From: CAVQCJ01 sp963711005 | Lineage (GTDB): Bacteria > Actinomycetota > Actinomycetes > Prado026 | NCBI GenBank assembly: GCA_963711005.1 | Contig: CAVQCJ010000004.1 | Coordinates: forward strand, 558,001 to 622,000 | Length of the DNA: 64,000 nt | Direction of reading: 5' to 3' | Shown here: positions 28,043-36,539 of the stretch, piece by piece | Layout of the letters: every line of letters begins with the position of its first letter | Numbering within the stretch: the first letter of the stretch is position 1 | The notes under the pieces: model-generated | The model's input: the letters and a program-made list of their open reading frames with translations, nothing else | What the model was told of the DNA's origin: nothing | Database searches by the model: none | Made by a program: the position numbers and the translations under genes

Positions 28043-28059
28043 GTTCCCGTATCCGGAAC
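28043..28059 (+). promoter_or_regulatory. Candidate IclR operator, site A1
   Basis: GTTCCCGTATCCGGAAC is an inverted repeat GTTCC-N7-GGAAC. It sits between the divergent genes at 28003 and 28130, 20 bases (two helical turns) from a second copy. Confidence 0.6.
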
Positions 28060-28062
28060 AGG

Positions 28063-28079
28063 GGTCCTTTATCCGGAAC
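28063..28079 (+). promoter_or_regulatory. Candidate IclR operator, site A2
   Basis: GGTCCTTTATCCGGAAC shares the 9-mer ATCCGGAAC with site A1 and has the same 5-7-5 layout with one mismatch in the left half. It overlaps the likely -35 region of the dioxygenase operon promoter (a TACGGT -10-like element lies at 28091-28096). Confidence 0.58.
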
Positions 28080-28129
28080 CGTAGGCGGGCTACGGTTGTC
28101 TCGTCAAGGACTCTCCAGCTGGAGGCACT

Positions 28130-29041
28130 ATGGGCGTCCTGCGCCTGGCCCACGTCGACGTGCGCACCCCCGACCTCGAGCTGTCGACGGCGTACTACAC
28201 CGAGGTGCTCGGGCTGCAGCTGGTCCGGCGGGACGAGGAGGCCGCGTACTTCAAGTGCTGGGACGAGGAGGACCACCACTCGCTGAAGCTGCGGTACTCG
28301 CCCCGGCTCGGGCTCGACCTGTTCTCGTTCCGGGTCGAGCGCGAGGACGACCTGCACGACCTCGAGAAGGCGGTCGAGGGGTACGGCTGCCAGGTGCAGC
28401 GCGTCTCGCGCGGCGAAGCGGTGGGGCAGGGCGAGTCGATCCGGTTCGAGATCCCGTCCGGGCAGGTGATGGAGCTGGTCTGGGACCTGGACAAGACCGG
28501 CAACATGCTCGGCAAGCTCAACCCGTCGCCGGTGCCGCCGATGGACCTGCCCGGCATCGCCCCGCCGCGGTTGGACCACATGCTCATCAACGCCGAGGAG
28601 GTCGGCGAGTCGTACACGTTCTTCACGAGCGTGCTCGGGTTCCGGATGACCGAGCAGGTGATCGACTCGAACGGCCACCAGATGGGTGTCTGGCTGGAGC
28701 GCTCGCACTCCCCGCACGACCTCGCGATCGTCAACGGCCCCAACGGAGCGCTGCACCATTTCGCGTTCTGGCTCGACGACTGGGACCAGGTGCGCAAGGC
28801 GGCGGACGTCCTCGCGTACAACGGGGTGCAGATCGACCAGGGACCGACTCGGCACGGGGTGACCCGCGGCAACACCATCTACTTCTTCGACCCGCTCGGC
28901 ATGCGCAACGAGGTGTTCACTGGCGGGTACCGGCCGGACCCGGACTTCCCGTCGATCACCTGGACCGAGGAGCAGTTCGGCCGCGGGCTCTTCTACTACG
29001 AGAACGTCGTCAGCCAGCGATTCCTGAGGATGCACACATGA
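28130..29041 (+). CDS. Extradiol (catechol 2,3-dioxygenase-type) ring-cleavage dioxygenase 1
   Basis: 303 residues, two vicinal-oxygen-chelate domains. The C-terminal domain holds the Fe(II) ligands in the expected places: His150 (PPRLDHMLI), His210 (GALHHFAFWLDD) and Glu261 (RNEVFTGGY); Tyr251 and His242 match the acid-base residues of catechol 2,3-dioxygenases. The enzyme opens a catechol ring next to the hydroxyls, giving a hydroxymuconic semialdehyde. A GGAGG ribosome binding site precedes ATG 28130. It is the first gene of a seven-gene operon and overlaps the second dioxygenase gene by four bases. Confidence 0.93.
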   Translation: MGVLRLAHVDVRTPDLELSTAYYTEVLGLQLVRRDEEAAYFKCWDEEDHHSLKLRYSPRLGLDLFSFRVEREDDLHDLEKAVEGYGCQVQRVSRGEAVGQGESIRFEIPSGQVMELVWDLDKTGNMLGKLNPSPVPPMDLPGIAPPRLDHMLINAEEVGESYTFFTSVLGFRMTEQVIDSNGHQMGVWLERSHSPHDLAIVNGPNGALHHFAFWLDDWDQVRKAADVLAYNGVQIDQGPTRHGVTRGNTIYFFDPLGMRNEVFTGGYRPDPDFPSITWTEEQFGRGLFYYENVVSQRFLRMHT

Positions 29042-29955
29042 GCGACCGGATCCTGCGCCTGCAGCACGTCGAGATTCGCGTCCCCGACCTGGAGCTGTGC
29101 ACCGCGTACTACACCGAGGTCCTCGGGCTCATCGAGGTCGAGCACGAGGAGGGGCGGGTCTTCCTCAAGTGCTGGGACGAGCACGAGCACCACTCGGTCG
29201 TGCTGCGGCAGGCGCCCACGTACGGGCTGGACCACATGTCGTTCAAGGTGGCCGAGGCCGGCGACCTGGACTTCTACACCGAGCGGGTCGAGGCGACCGG
29301 CCTGGCGGTGAAGCGCTACGGGCGCGGCGAGCTGGGTCCGGGCTGGGGTGAGGCGATCCGCTTCGAGGCGCCGTCGGGCCACCTCGTCGAGCTGGTGCAC
29401 GGCATGGAGAAGGTCGGCAACCTGCTGCCGCTGACCAACCCGCCGCCCAAGCCGGCCGGCCTGGTCGGGATCGCGCCGCCGCGGCTGGACCACATCTTCA
29501 TCATGGCCGAGGACGTCGAGGCCACGACGCGGTTCTTCATCGACGTGCTGGAGTTCCGGCTGACCGAGCAGATCGTGGCCAACGACGGGCACCAGCTGGC
29601 GACATGGATGGAGCGCTCGCACACCCCGCACGACATCGCCGTCGTCACCGGCCCGAACGGCGCCCTGCACCACTTCGCGTTCTGGCTGGACGACTGGAAC
29701 GCCGTGCGCGAGGCCGCCGACCACCTTGCCTACAACGGGGTCGTCATCGATGTCGCGCCGACCAGGCACGGCGTCACGCGCGGCTACACCATGTACTTCT
29801 TCGACCCGGTCGGCAACCGCAACGAAGTCTTCACCGGCGGCTACTGGGTCGACCCGGACTTCGAGCCGATCACCTGGACCGAGGAGGAGATGGGGCGCGC
29901 GATGTTCTACTACGCGCGCGAGGTCAACGAGCGCTTCTTCACGGTGCACTCGTGA
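29038..29955 (+). CDS. Extradiol (catechol 2,3-dioxygenase-type) ring-cleavage dioxygenase 2
   Basis: 305 residues, clearly a paralogue of the preceding protein, with colinear blocks such as TAYYTEVLGL, APPRLDH, PNGALHHFAFWLDDW and TRHGVTRG shared by both. Ligands are His152, His212 and Glu263. The two copies have diverged most in the N-terminal domain and around residues 60-110, so different substrate ranges or a hetero-oligomer are possible. ATGA overlaps link it to dioxygenase 1 and, by GTGA, to the phosphatase gene behind. Confidence 0.92.
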   Translation: MSDRILRLQHVEIRVPDLELCTAYYTEVLGLIEVEHEEGRVFLKCWDEHEHHSVVLRQAPTYGLDHMSFKVAEAGDLDFYTERVEATGLAVKRYGRGELGPGWGEAIRFEAPSGHLVELVHGMEKVGNLLPLTNPPPKPAGLVGIAPPRLDHIFIMAEDVEATTRFFIDVLEFRLTEQIVANDGHQLATWMERSHTPHDIAVVTGPNGALHHFAFWLDDWNAVREAADHLAYNGVVIDVAPTRHGVTRGYTMYFFDPVGNRNEVFTGGYWVDPDFEPITWTEEEMGRAMFYYAREVNERFFTVHS

Positions 29956-31010
29956 CGACGCCGGCCGACCTGCAGCGGCCGGAGTTCCGGCGCACCGACC
30001 GCACCGACGCGCCGCTGTACCTCGCCCGCTACACCGAGCGGCGCGACCGCGAGGCGATGCCGGGCGGGGACGTCGAGGCGGAGGACGCCTCGGTCCCGCT
30101 GTACCTGCGCCGCTTCCGCGAACGGGCCCGCGACGGCAGCTCCTCCGGCGCGGCGGTGCAGCTGGAGGTCGAGGGGGAGCTGTTCACCCGCGAGTTCGCC
30201 GGCACCAGCCGCGAGAAGGAGATCGCGGCCCCGCTGGAGCGGCGCGACCTGGAGCAGTTCGTCGCGGAGATCCGGATCATCCGGCACGGGATCACCCAGG
30301 GGTACTCGACCGACGCCGGGCTCACCCCGATGGGCGGGTGGCAGGCGCACCAGCGCGGGCACAGCCTGTCCAAGAGCATCAAGGACGGCCAGCCGGTCCG
30401 GATCGTCTGCGCCGACACCAACCGGGCCAGGCAGACCGCCGAGCAGCTGCACCGGGGCGTGCTGGACGGTCTGCAGCAGTGGGGGCGCACCGCGGCCGTG
30501 ACCGCCCCGGAGGCGATCCCCGAGCTGGCCAACTTCCAGGTGTGGACGCCGGACGGCCCGCGGGACGTGACCTCGGCGTTCCGTCAGTACCAGGCGCTGA
30601 TGGAGAAGCTGGAGCGGATGTCGGTCGGCGAGCGCCCGCGCTGGCTGGTCGAGATCGACCGCTTCTACCGCACCCAGCTCGGCGGCGCAGACCCGATCCA
30701 CCTGTGGATGACGGTCCCGCTCATGTACTTCGAGCCGCCGCAGGCGTGCGTCCGGCGGTTCTGGCGCGGGTTCCACCGGCTGGTCGCGGACAGCGAGGAT
30801 GGCACCCGGATCCTGGCCGCCACCCACTCCGGCCCGATCCGGGCCTTCGCCACGTGGGCGCACGGTTACGACCCCGGCGAGCCGTACAACACCGAGGAGG
30901 TCGTGGTGAAGATCCGCAGGGGCGGTGGCACGGCGCTGGTCGCCTACCGCAACCGGGTGACCGAGGTGAACGTCCCGCCACCCGACGACCTCCCGGTGTG
31001 GGAGACCTAG
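29952..31010 (+). CDS. Histidine phosphatase with N-terminal extension, candidate aryl-phosphate phosphatase
   Basis: 352 residues. The phosphatase signature IRIIRHGITQGYSTDAGLTP starts near residue 107, with the second catalytic histidine in AATHSGPIRAFA near residue 295. The first ~105 residues are not part of the usual fold and contain a repeated motif (APLYLARYTERRDR and VPLYLRRFRERARD). The gene overlaps the dioxygenase before it and is followed after two bases by the acetaldehyde dehydrogenase gene, so it is a true member of the ring-cleavage operon. A phosphatase has no place in a normal meta pathway; together with the split phosphotransferase at 39-42 kb it suggests removal of phosphate from an aryl phosphate. 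Confidence 0.82.
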   Translation: MTTPADLQRPEFRRTDRTDAPLYLARYTERRDREAMPGGDVEAEDASVPLYLRRFRERARDGSSSGAAVQLEVEGELFTREFAGTSREKEIAAPLERRDLEQFVAEIRIIRHGITQGYSTDAGLTPMGGWQAHQRGHSLSKSIKDGQPVRIVCADTNRARQTAEQLHRGVLDGLQQWGRTAAVTAPEAIPELANFQVWTPDGPRDVTSAFRQYQALMEKLERMSVGERPRWLVEIDRFYRTQLGGADPIHLWMTVPLMYFEPPQACVRRFWRGFHRLVADSEDGTRILAATHSGPIRAFATWAHGYDPGEPYNTEEVVVKIRRGGGTALVAYRNRVTEVNVPPPDDLPVWET

Positions 31011-31012
31011 CC

Positions 31013-31942
31013 GTGTCCACGTCGGGCACGTCGGGTACCTCGGGCACGGCGGTCGCCGCGATCGTCGGTCCCGGCAACATCGGCACCGACCTGCTCGCCA
31101 AGCTCCGGCGCAGCGATCACGTCGAGGTCGCGTACGTCGTCGGCGTGGTCGAGTCGGACGGGCTGGCGCGCGCACGCGAGCTTGGGCTGGCAGCCTCCGC
31201 AGAGGGCGTGGACTGGCTGCTGCGCCAGGACCCGCTGCCGTCCATCGTGTTCGAGGCCACGTCGGCGAAGGCACACCGGGCCAACGCGCCGCGCTATGCG
31301 GAGGCCGGAATCACGGCGATCGACCTGACCCCGGCGGCCGTCGGCCCGCTGGTGTGCCCGCCGGTGAACCTGCGCGAGCACCTCGGTGCGCCGAACCTCA
31401 ACATGATCAGCTGCGGTGCGCAGGCGACCGTGCCGATCGTGCACGCCGTCTCGTCGGTCGTGCCGGTGCCGTACGCCGAGATCGTCGCCAGCGTGGCCTC
31501 GAAGTCGGCCGGCCCCGGGACGCGCGCCAACATCGACGAGTTCACGCACACGACCAGCCGGGCGGTCGAGAAGGTCGGCGGCGCGCTGCGCGGCAAGGCG
31601 ATCATCGTCCTGAACCCGGTCGAGCCGCCGATGATCATGCGGGACACCGTCTTCTGCGCGATCCCCGCGGACGCCGACCGGGACGCGATCACCGAGTCCG
31701 TCCTGCGGCGGGTCGCGCAGGTGCAGCAGTACGTGCCCGGGTACACGCTGCGAGCCGACCCGCAGTACGACGACGCCCGGGAGACCTGGGGCGGCAACGC
31801 ACGGGTGGCGGTGTTCCTGGAGGTGCGCGGCGCCGGCGACTACCTGCCCGAGTACGCCGGGAACCTCGACATCATGACGGCCGCGGCGGCCCGGGTCGGC
31901 GAGGTCGTCGCCGCCGAGCAGCGGGCCGGGGTGGGCGCATGA
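31013..31942 (+). CDS. mhpF: Acetaldehyde dehydrogenase (acylating)
   Basis: 309 residues. Converts acetaldehyde, NAD+ and CoA into acetyl-CoA. The Rossmann start VAAIVGPGNIGTDLLAKL, the catalytic cysteine in LNMISCGAQATVP and the segment GTRANIDEFTHTTSRAVE are all diagnostic of MhpF/DmpF. The N-terminus carries a short SGTSGTSGTA repeat absent from most homologues. The aldolase gene overlaps the stop by four bases; the two proteins form a channelling complex in known pathways. Confidence 0.95.
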   Translation: MSTSGTSGTSGTAVAAIVGPGNIGTDLLAKLRRSDHVEVAYVVGVVESDGLARARELGLAASAEGVDWLLRQDPLPSIVFEATSAKAHRANAPRYAEAGITAIDLTPAAVGPLVCPPVNLREHLGAPNLNMISCGAQATVPIVHAVSSVVPVPYAEIVASVASKSAGPGTRANIDEFTHTTSRAVEKVGGALRGKAIIVLNPVEPPMIMRDTVFCAIPADADRDAITESVLRRVAQVQQYVPGYTLRADPQYDDARETWGGNARVAVFLEVRGAGDYLPEYAGNLDIMTAAAARVGEVVAAEQRAGVGA

Positions 31943-33018
31943 GCACGCCGGCACCGGCAACGGCCACCACGGCCACGGCCACCGAGGCCCGCGACGTGCG
32001 CATCACCGACACGACGCTGCGCGACGGCAGCCACGCGATGGCCCACCAGTTCACCGAGGAGCAGGTCCGGACCACGGTGTCGGCGCTGGACGCCGCCGGC
32101 GTCTCGGTCATCGAGGTGACCCACGGCGACGGGCTCGGCGGGTCGTCGTTCAACTACGGGTTCTCCCGGGTGGACGAGATCGCGCTGATCGCCGCGGCGG
32201 TCGAAGAGGCCCGCCAGGCCCAGATCGCCGTGCTGCTGGTGCCCGGGATCGGCACGCTGGACGACCTGCGCAAGGCGCGCGGGGCGGGGGCGTCGATCGC
32301 GCGCGTCGCGACGCACTGCACCGAGGCCGACGTGTCGGTCCAGCACTTCGGGATCGCCCGCTCGCTCGGGATGGAGACCGTCGGCTTCCTGATGATGGCG
32401 CACCGGACGGACCCGACCACGCTCGCCCAGCAGGCCCGCATCATGGTCGACGCCGGCGCGCAGTGCGTCTACTGCGTCGACTCGGCCGGCGCGCTGGTGC
32501 TCGGCGACGCGCAGGAACGGGTGAAGGCGATCCACGACGAGATCGGCACCGAGGCCCAGGTCGGGTTCCACGGTCACCAGAACCTCTCGCTCGGCGTGGC
32601 CAACTCTGTGCTCGCCTTCCAGAACGGGGCGAAGCAGATCGACGGCGCGCTGTGCGCGCTCGGAGCCGGCGCGGGGAACTCGCCGACCGAGGTGCTGGCG
32701 GCGACGTTCGACCACCTCGGCATCAAGACCGGCGTCGACGTCGGTGGCGTCCTGGCGGCGGCCGAGGAGGTCGTACGGCCGTTCCTGCCGCGCTGGCCGA
32801 AGATGGACCGCAGCGCGATCGTGCAGGGCTGGGCCGGCGTCTACAGCTCGTTCCTGCTGCACGCGGAGCGGGCGGCCGAGCGGTACGACGTGCCGGCGCA
32901 CGAGATCCTGCAGCGGGTCGGGGAGCTGGGGTACGTCGGCGGGCAGGAGGACATGATCATCGACGTCGCGCTGCAGATCAGTCACGAACGCGACCTCGCG
33001 GCCACCGGAGCACGCTGA
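31939..33018 (+). CDS. mhpE: 4-hydroxy-2-oxovalerate aldolase
   Basis: 359 residues. Splits 4-hydroxy-2-oxopentanoate into pyruvate and acetaldehyde with a divalent metal. The HMGL-like barrel shows ITDTTLRDGSHAMAHQF near the N-terminus, the metal-binding GFHGHQNLSLGVANS, and a C-terminal communication domain that contacts the dehydrogenase. An Ala/Thr-rich 15-residue leader precedes the barrel. ATG 31939 overlaps the dehydrogenase stop, and the next gene starts on its TGA (TGATG). Confidence 0.96.
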   Translation: MSTPAPATATTATATEARDVRITDTTLRDGSHAMAHQFTEEQVRTTVSALDAAGVSVIEVTHGDGLGGSSFNYGFSRVDEIALIAAAVEEARQAQIAVLLVPGIGTLDDLRKARGAGASIARVATHCTEADVSVQHFGIARSLGMETVGFLMMAHRTDPTTLAQQARIMVDAGAQCVYCVDSAGALVLGDAQERVKAIHDEIGTEAQVGFHGHQNLSLGVANSVLAFQNGAKQIDGALCALGAGAGNSPTEVLAATFDHLGIKTGVDVGGVLAAAEEVVRPFLPRWPKMDRSAIVQGWAGVYSSFLLHAERAAERYDVPAHEILQRVGELGYVGGQEDMIIDVALQISHERDLAATGAR

Positions 33019-34466
33019 TGGAGCTGGTCACGCACGTCATCGACGGCGAGGCGGTGGAGTCGGCGGACGGTGCGCGGTTCGCGTCCGTCGACCCGTGGAC
33101 CCAGCAGCCGTGGGCCGAGGTGGCCCTCGGCGGTGCGGCCGAGGCGGACCGTGCCGTGCGCGCGGCGCGTCGGGCGTTCGACGAAGGACCGTGGCCGAGG
33201 ATGAGCCGGGCCGAGCGCGGCGCCCTGCTGCACCGGCTCGCCGACCTCGTGCTCGAGCACACCGAGGAGCTCGCCGCCGCCGACAGCTCGGACATGGGCA
33301 AGCCGTTGCGCGACATGCGCACGGCCGACATCCCGAGGACCGCCGCGAACTTCCGGTTCTTCGCCGACCACGCCCGGCTGGCGACCGGCGAGACGTACCC
33401 GATGGACTCCGGGCACCATGCGTACAGCCGGTTCGACCCGGTCGGCGTCGTCGTGGCGATCGCGCCGTGGAACTTCCCGCTCATGCTCGAGTCCTGGAAG
33501 ATCGCGCCCGCGCTGGCCTGGGGGAACACCGTCGTCCTCAAGCCGGCCGAGGACACCCCGGCGTCCGCGACGATCCTCGCCCGGCTCGCGCTCGAGGCGG
33601 GCCTTCCGCCCGGCGTGCTCAACGTCGTGCACGGCTACGGACCGGACTCGGCCGGGTCCGCGCTCACCGAGCACCGCGGTGTCGACCGGATCACGTTCAC
33701 CGGCGAGTCGGGCACCGGCCGCGTGATCGCCCGAGCCGCGTCGGCCAACCTCGTGCCGGTCAGCCTCGAGCTCGGTGGCAAGGGCGCCAACCTGGTCTTC
33801 GACGACGCCGACCTGGAGTCCGCCGTCGACTGGTCGATCAGGGCGGTCTTCCTCAACGCCGGACAGGTCTGCCTGGCCGGCAGCCGGCTCTACGTGCAGC
33901 GCGGGGTGTACGAGGAGTTCCTGGACCGGTTCGTCGCCGCCGCGGAGGCGATGGTGGTCGGCGACCCCAAGGACGACGGGACTCAGATCGGCCCGCTCGC
34001 CTCGGAGGAGCACTACAAGAAGGTGCGTTCGTTCGTCGAGGAGGTCGAGGCGGGGTCGGGGCTGGTGCGCACGGGTGGGCTGGGGGACGGCTGGGTGGTC
34101 CGTCCCACCGTCGTCGTCGAGCCCGCACCGGACTCGCGGGTCGTGCGCGAGGAGGTGTTCGGCCCGGTCGTCACGGTCATGCCGTTCGACACCGAGGGCG
34201 AGGCGGTGGCGCTGGCCAACGACACGCGGTACGGCCTCAACGCGATGCTCTTCACCGAGAACCTGTCCCGGGCGCACCGGGTTGCGGCGGCGCTGCGGGC
34301 CGGCACCGTGTGGGTCAACTGCTTCTTCATCCGGGACCTGCGCGCTCCGTTCGGCGGGGTCGGCGACTCCGGCATCGGCCGCGAGGGCGGGACGTTCAGC
34401 CGCGAGTTCTTCACCGAGCCGAAGGCCGTGGTCATGGACATCCGCGCCGACGGGTCCGGTCGGTGA
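33018..34466 (+). CDS. Aldehyde dehydrogenase, probable 2-hydroxymuconic semialdehyde dehydrogenase
   Basis: 482 residues. Aldehyde dehydrogenase signatures: IAPWNFPLMLESWK, ITFTGESGTGR, SLELGGKGANLVF, and the catalytic cysteine in NAGQVCLAGSRLYV. The position directly after aldolase and dehydrogenase genes, in an operon with ring-cleavage enzymes, points to oxidation of 2-hydroxymuconic semialdehyde to 4-oxalocrotonate (the DmpC/XylG step). It starts on the stop codon of mhpE (TGATG) and overlaps the SDR gene by four bases. Confidence 0.9.
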   Translation: MELVTHVIDGEAVESADGARFASVDPWTQQPWAEVALGGAAEADRAVRAARRAFDEGPWPRMSRAERGALLHRLADLVLEHTEELAAADSSDMGKPLRDMRTADIPRTAANFRFFADHARLATGETYPMDSGHHAYSRFDPVGVVVAIAPWNFPLMLESWKIAPALAWGNTVVLKPAEDTPASATILARLALEAGLPPGVLNVVHGYGPDSAGSALTEHRGVDRITFTGESGTGRVIARAASANLVPVSLELGGKGANLVFDDADLESAVDWSIRAVFLNAGQVCLAGSRLYVQRGVYEEFLDRFVAAAEAMVVGDPKDDGTQIGPLASEEHYKKVRSFVEEVEAGSGLVRTGGLGDGWVVRPTVVVEPAPDSRVVREEVFGPVVTVMPFDTEGEAVALANDTRYGLNAMLFTENLSRAHRVAAALRAGTVWVNCFFIRDLRAPFGGVGDSGIGREGGTFSREFFTEPKAVVMDIRADGSGR

Positions 34467-35236
34467 ACGACCTGACCGCCTTCGGTCCCGACGGCGGTCT
34501 GTGCGTCGTCGTCGGGGCCACCGGGTCGCTCGGCTCGGCTGTGACCGGGCGGCTCGTCGCGCGCGGGCTGCCGGTGCTCGCGGTGGCACGCGGCAAGGAG
34601 GCGCTCGACGAGCTGGCCGCGACCAGCCTGCTGGTCCGGCCGTGCGTGGCGGACATCGGGGACGACGCGTGCGTGCCGACGATCGCCGGCCACGTGGACG
34701 CGCCGGTGCGGCTGGCCCTGATGGCGGCGGGGCTGCCGGTGCGCGGGTCGGCGGACACCATCGAGCCCGCGTCGCTGACCGGCGGCTTCGACATCAAGGT
34801 CGGCGGGACGCTGCGGCTGCTGCACGCCGTGCGGGACCGGATGCTGCCCGGCTCGCGGTTCGTCGCGGTCGCGGGCACGCTGGGGATCGAGCCGCGCGCC
34901 CACGAGGCCGGCCCGGGTGCCGTCAACGCCGCCGTGCTCAACCTGATGCGACAGGTCAGCCTGCTGTATGGACCGAAGGGCGTGACCGTGCACACGCTGG
35001 CACCGGGGCCGGCCGACACCCCCCGCCTACGGCGCATCGTGACCGCCGTGGCGGACGAGCGCGGCACGCCGTTCGAGGAGGTGTGGGCCGAGTACCTCGC
35101 GCAGAACTCGCTGGGCCGGCTGCCGACCGTCGACGAGATCGCGTGGGCGGTGACGATGCTGCTGGACCCCGAGGCCGACATCCTGCACGGCGGTGTCCTG
35201 CACCTGGACGCCGGCGGCCTCAAGGGCTCCCACTGA
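34463..35236 (+). CDS. Atypical short-chain dehydrogenase/reductase lacking the YxxxK motif
   Basis: 257 residues with a Rossmann start (VVVGATGSLGSAVTGRLVARG), an acidic turn (VADIGDDA) and the C-terminal GGVLHLDAGG typical of SDR enzymes. In the region where the catalytic Tyr-x-x-x-Lys should be, the sequence reads GPGAVNAAVLNL, so both residues are replaced, and the expected serine is not obvious either. It may use another mechanism or be a non-catalytic binding protein. Last gene of the ring-cleavage operon, followed by a strong hairpin. Confidence 0.82.
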   Translation: MNDLTAFGPDGGLCVVVGATGSLGSAVTGRLVARGLPVLAVARGKEALDELAATSLLVRPCVADIGDDACVPTIAGHVDAPVRLALMAAGLPVRGSADTIEPASLTGGFDIKVGGTLRLLHAVRDRMLPGSRFVAVAGTLGIEPRAHEAGPGAVNAAVLNLMRQVSLLYGPKGVTVHTLAPGPADTPRLRRIVTAVADERGTPFEEVWAEYLAQNSLGRLPTVDEIAWAVTMLLDPEADILHGGVLHLDAGGLKGSH

Positions 35237-35246
35237 GGGCTTCCGT

Positions 35247-35300
35247 GTCTCGGGTCAGGCTGAGCCAGGGCCATAGCCCTGGCTCAGCCTGACCCGAGAT
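35247..35300. terminator. Perfect long inverted repeat between convergent genes (bidirectional terminator)
   Basis: A perfect 23-bp stem (35248-35270 with 35277-35299) encloses a 6-base loop; one more C-G pair inside leaves a 4-base loop. It starts 11 bases after the SDR stop and includes the stop codon of the opposing GNAT gene. It lacks a T-run but is the strongest hairpin seen in the window and should end transcription from both sides. Confidence 0.85.
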
Positions 35301-35856
35301 GCTTGGACCACTCGTCCCGCAGCAGCCCGTAGATCGCCAGGTCGCCCCACTCGCCCTTGAACCAGGACTCCTCGCGCAGGTGCGCCTCCTGCCGCATCCC
35401 CAGCCGCACGCACAGCCGCGCCGACGCGACGTTGCGCGGGTCCAGCTGGGCCCACACCCGGTGCAGCTCGAACACATCGAAGGCCACCCGCACGAGCTCT
35501 GCCGCGGCTTCGGTGGCGTACCCGTGGCCGGCGTACTCGGGGTCGTACACCCAGCCGATCTCGCCCTGCCGGTCCTGCGGCCGGCCCATCGAGAGGCTGA
35601 CGTCGCCGATCACGCGCTCGCCCAGCTGCACGACCAGGAACACCCGGTCGCCGTCGTTCTCCAGCCGGGTGGCCGTGCGCCGCTCCGCGACGAACGCGGT
35701 CGCGGCCCCCTCGGTGAGCGGCTCGGTGGTGAGGTACCGGCTCACGTCGGCCCGCCCCCGGTACGCCAGGAGGTCGCGCTCGTCACCGGGCTGTACGGCG
35801 CGCAGCACCAGTCGCGGGGTACGCAGCGGCAGGGACGCGTCTGGCACCCCGCTCAC
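35284..35856 (-). CDS. RimJ/RimL-type GNAT acetyltransferase
   Basis: 190 residues from GTG 35856. Starts LPLRTPRLVLRAVQPGD, the usual N-terminus of RimJ/RimL-like acetyltransferases, followed by GEIGWVYDPEYAGHGYATEA (acetyl-CoA site) and ELHRVWAQLDPRNVASARLC. Members acetylate protein N-termini or small molecules; the target is unknown. It overlaps the upstream hydrolase gene by four bases (GTGA). Confidence 0.87.
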   Translation of the reverse strand: MSGVPDASLPLRTPRLVLRAVQPGDERDLLAYRGRADVSRYLTTEPLTEGAATAFVAERRTATRLENDGDRVFLVVQLGERVIGDVSLSMGRPQDRQGEIGWVYDPEYAGHGYATEAAAELVRVAFDVFELHRVWAQLDPRNVASARLCVRLGMRQEAHLREESWFKGEWGDLAIYGLLRDEWSKHLGSG

Positions 35857-36539
35857 AGCCCGGTCGTCAGGACCGCGCACAGCTCGGCCGGGCGGGCGAT
35901 CGACGGCAGGTGCCCACCGGCCAGGTGAACGGGCTGCACGCCGAGCCGCTCGCGGGCCACGCGGTCCGACCAGGCCGGGTTCACGAGCCGGTCGTCCGTG
36001 CACGTGACGGACACGATCTCCGCGTCGGGCCAGTCGAAGTCGGCGACCTCGGTCCACATCGAGCGCTGGAACCGCAGCCGGTCGATCCAGGCGTCGGTCC
36101 CGCCCGGGTCGCAGTCGTGGAAGAGCGTCCTGCGCGCGCCGGAGGCCGAGAACCGGAAGCGGCCCGCGCCGTCGAGGTCGATCTCGTCGTCGCCCAGCGG
36201 CAGGTCGCGGTCGGCGTCCTCGACCGAGAGGTCGGCCAGGCTGCGCCCGGGCGCCCCGACGATGCCGGCGAGCATCACCAGGCGCCGGGTCCGGACCCTG
36301 GTCGCAACCAGCGGCGCGACGAGGGCGCCCAGCGAGTGCCCGACGACCACGACATCTCCGGTGGTGTCACCGAGCGCGGCCGCGGCGACGTCCGCGTACT
36401 CGCTCAGCCCCGCGTCCAGGTCGTCGCAGGGCAGGTCGGGGGCGACCGCGCGGTGTCCGGCCGTACGCAGCCCGTCCACGACATCCGTCCAGGTCCAGCC
36501 GCCCAGGCAGGCCCCGTGGATCAGCAGGAAGTCGGCCAT
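35853..36539 (-). CDS. Alpha/beta-hydrolase fold protein
   Basis: 228 residues. FLLIHGACLGGWTWTDVV gives the oxyanion-hole HG, VVVGHSLGALVAPLVA the nucleophile elbow Ser, and LAGGHLPSIARP the catalytic His. It resembles the methylesterase/hydroxynitrile-lyase-like branch (LIHGACLGGW) rather than the longer meta-cleavage product hydrolases (about 280 residues), so a ring-cleavage hydrolase role is less likely, though not excluded by its place in the cluster. Confidence 0.85.
   Translation of the reverse strand: MADFLLIHGACLGGWTWTDVVDGLRTAGHRAVAPDLPCDDLDAGLSEYADVAAAALGDTTGDVVVVGHSLGALVAPLVATRVRTRRLVMLAGIVGAPGRSLADLSVEDADRDLPLGDDEIDLDGAGRFRFSASGARRTLFHDCDPGGTDAWIDRLRFQRSMWTEVADFDWPDAEIVSVTCTDDRLVNPAWSDRVARERLGVQPVHLAGGHLPSIARPAELCAVLTTGL

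Noticed and set aside
35853..36539. Meta-cleavage product hydrolase role for the alpha/beta-hydrolase
   Set aside because: It is shorter than DmpD/XylF enzymes and looks like the methylesterase-type branch; not enough support.
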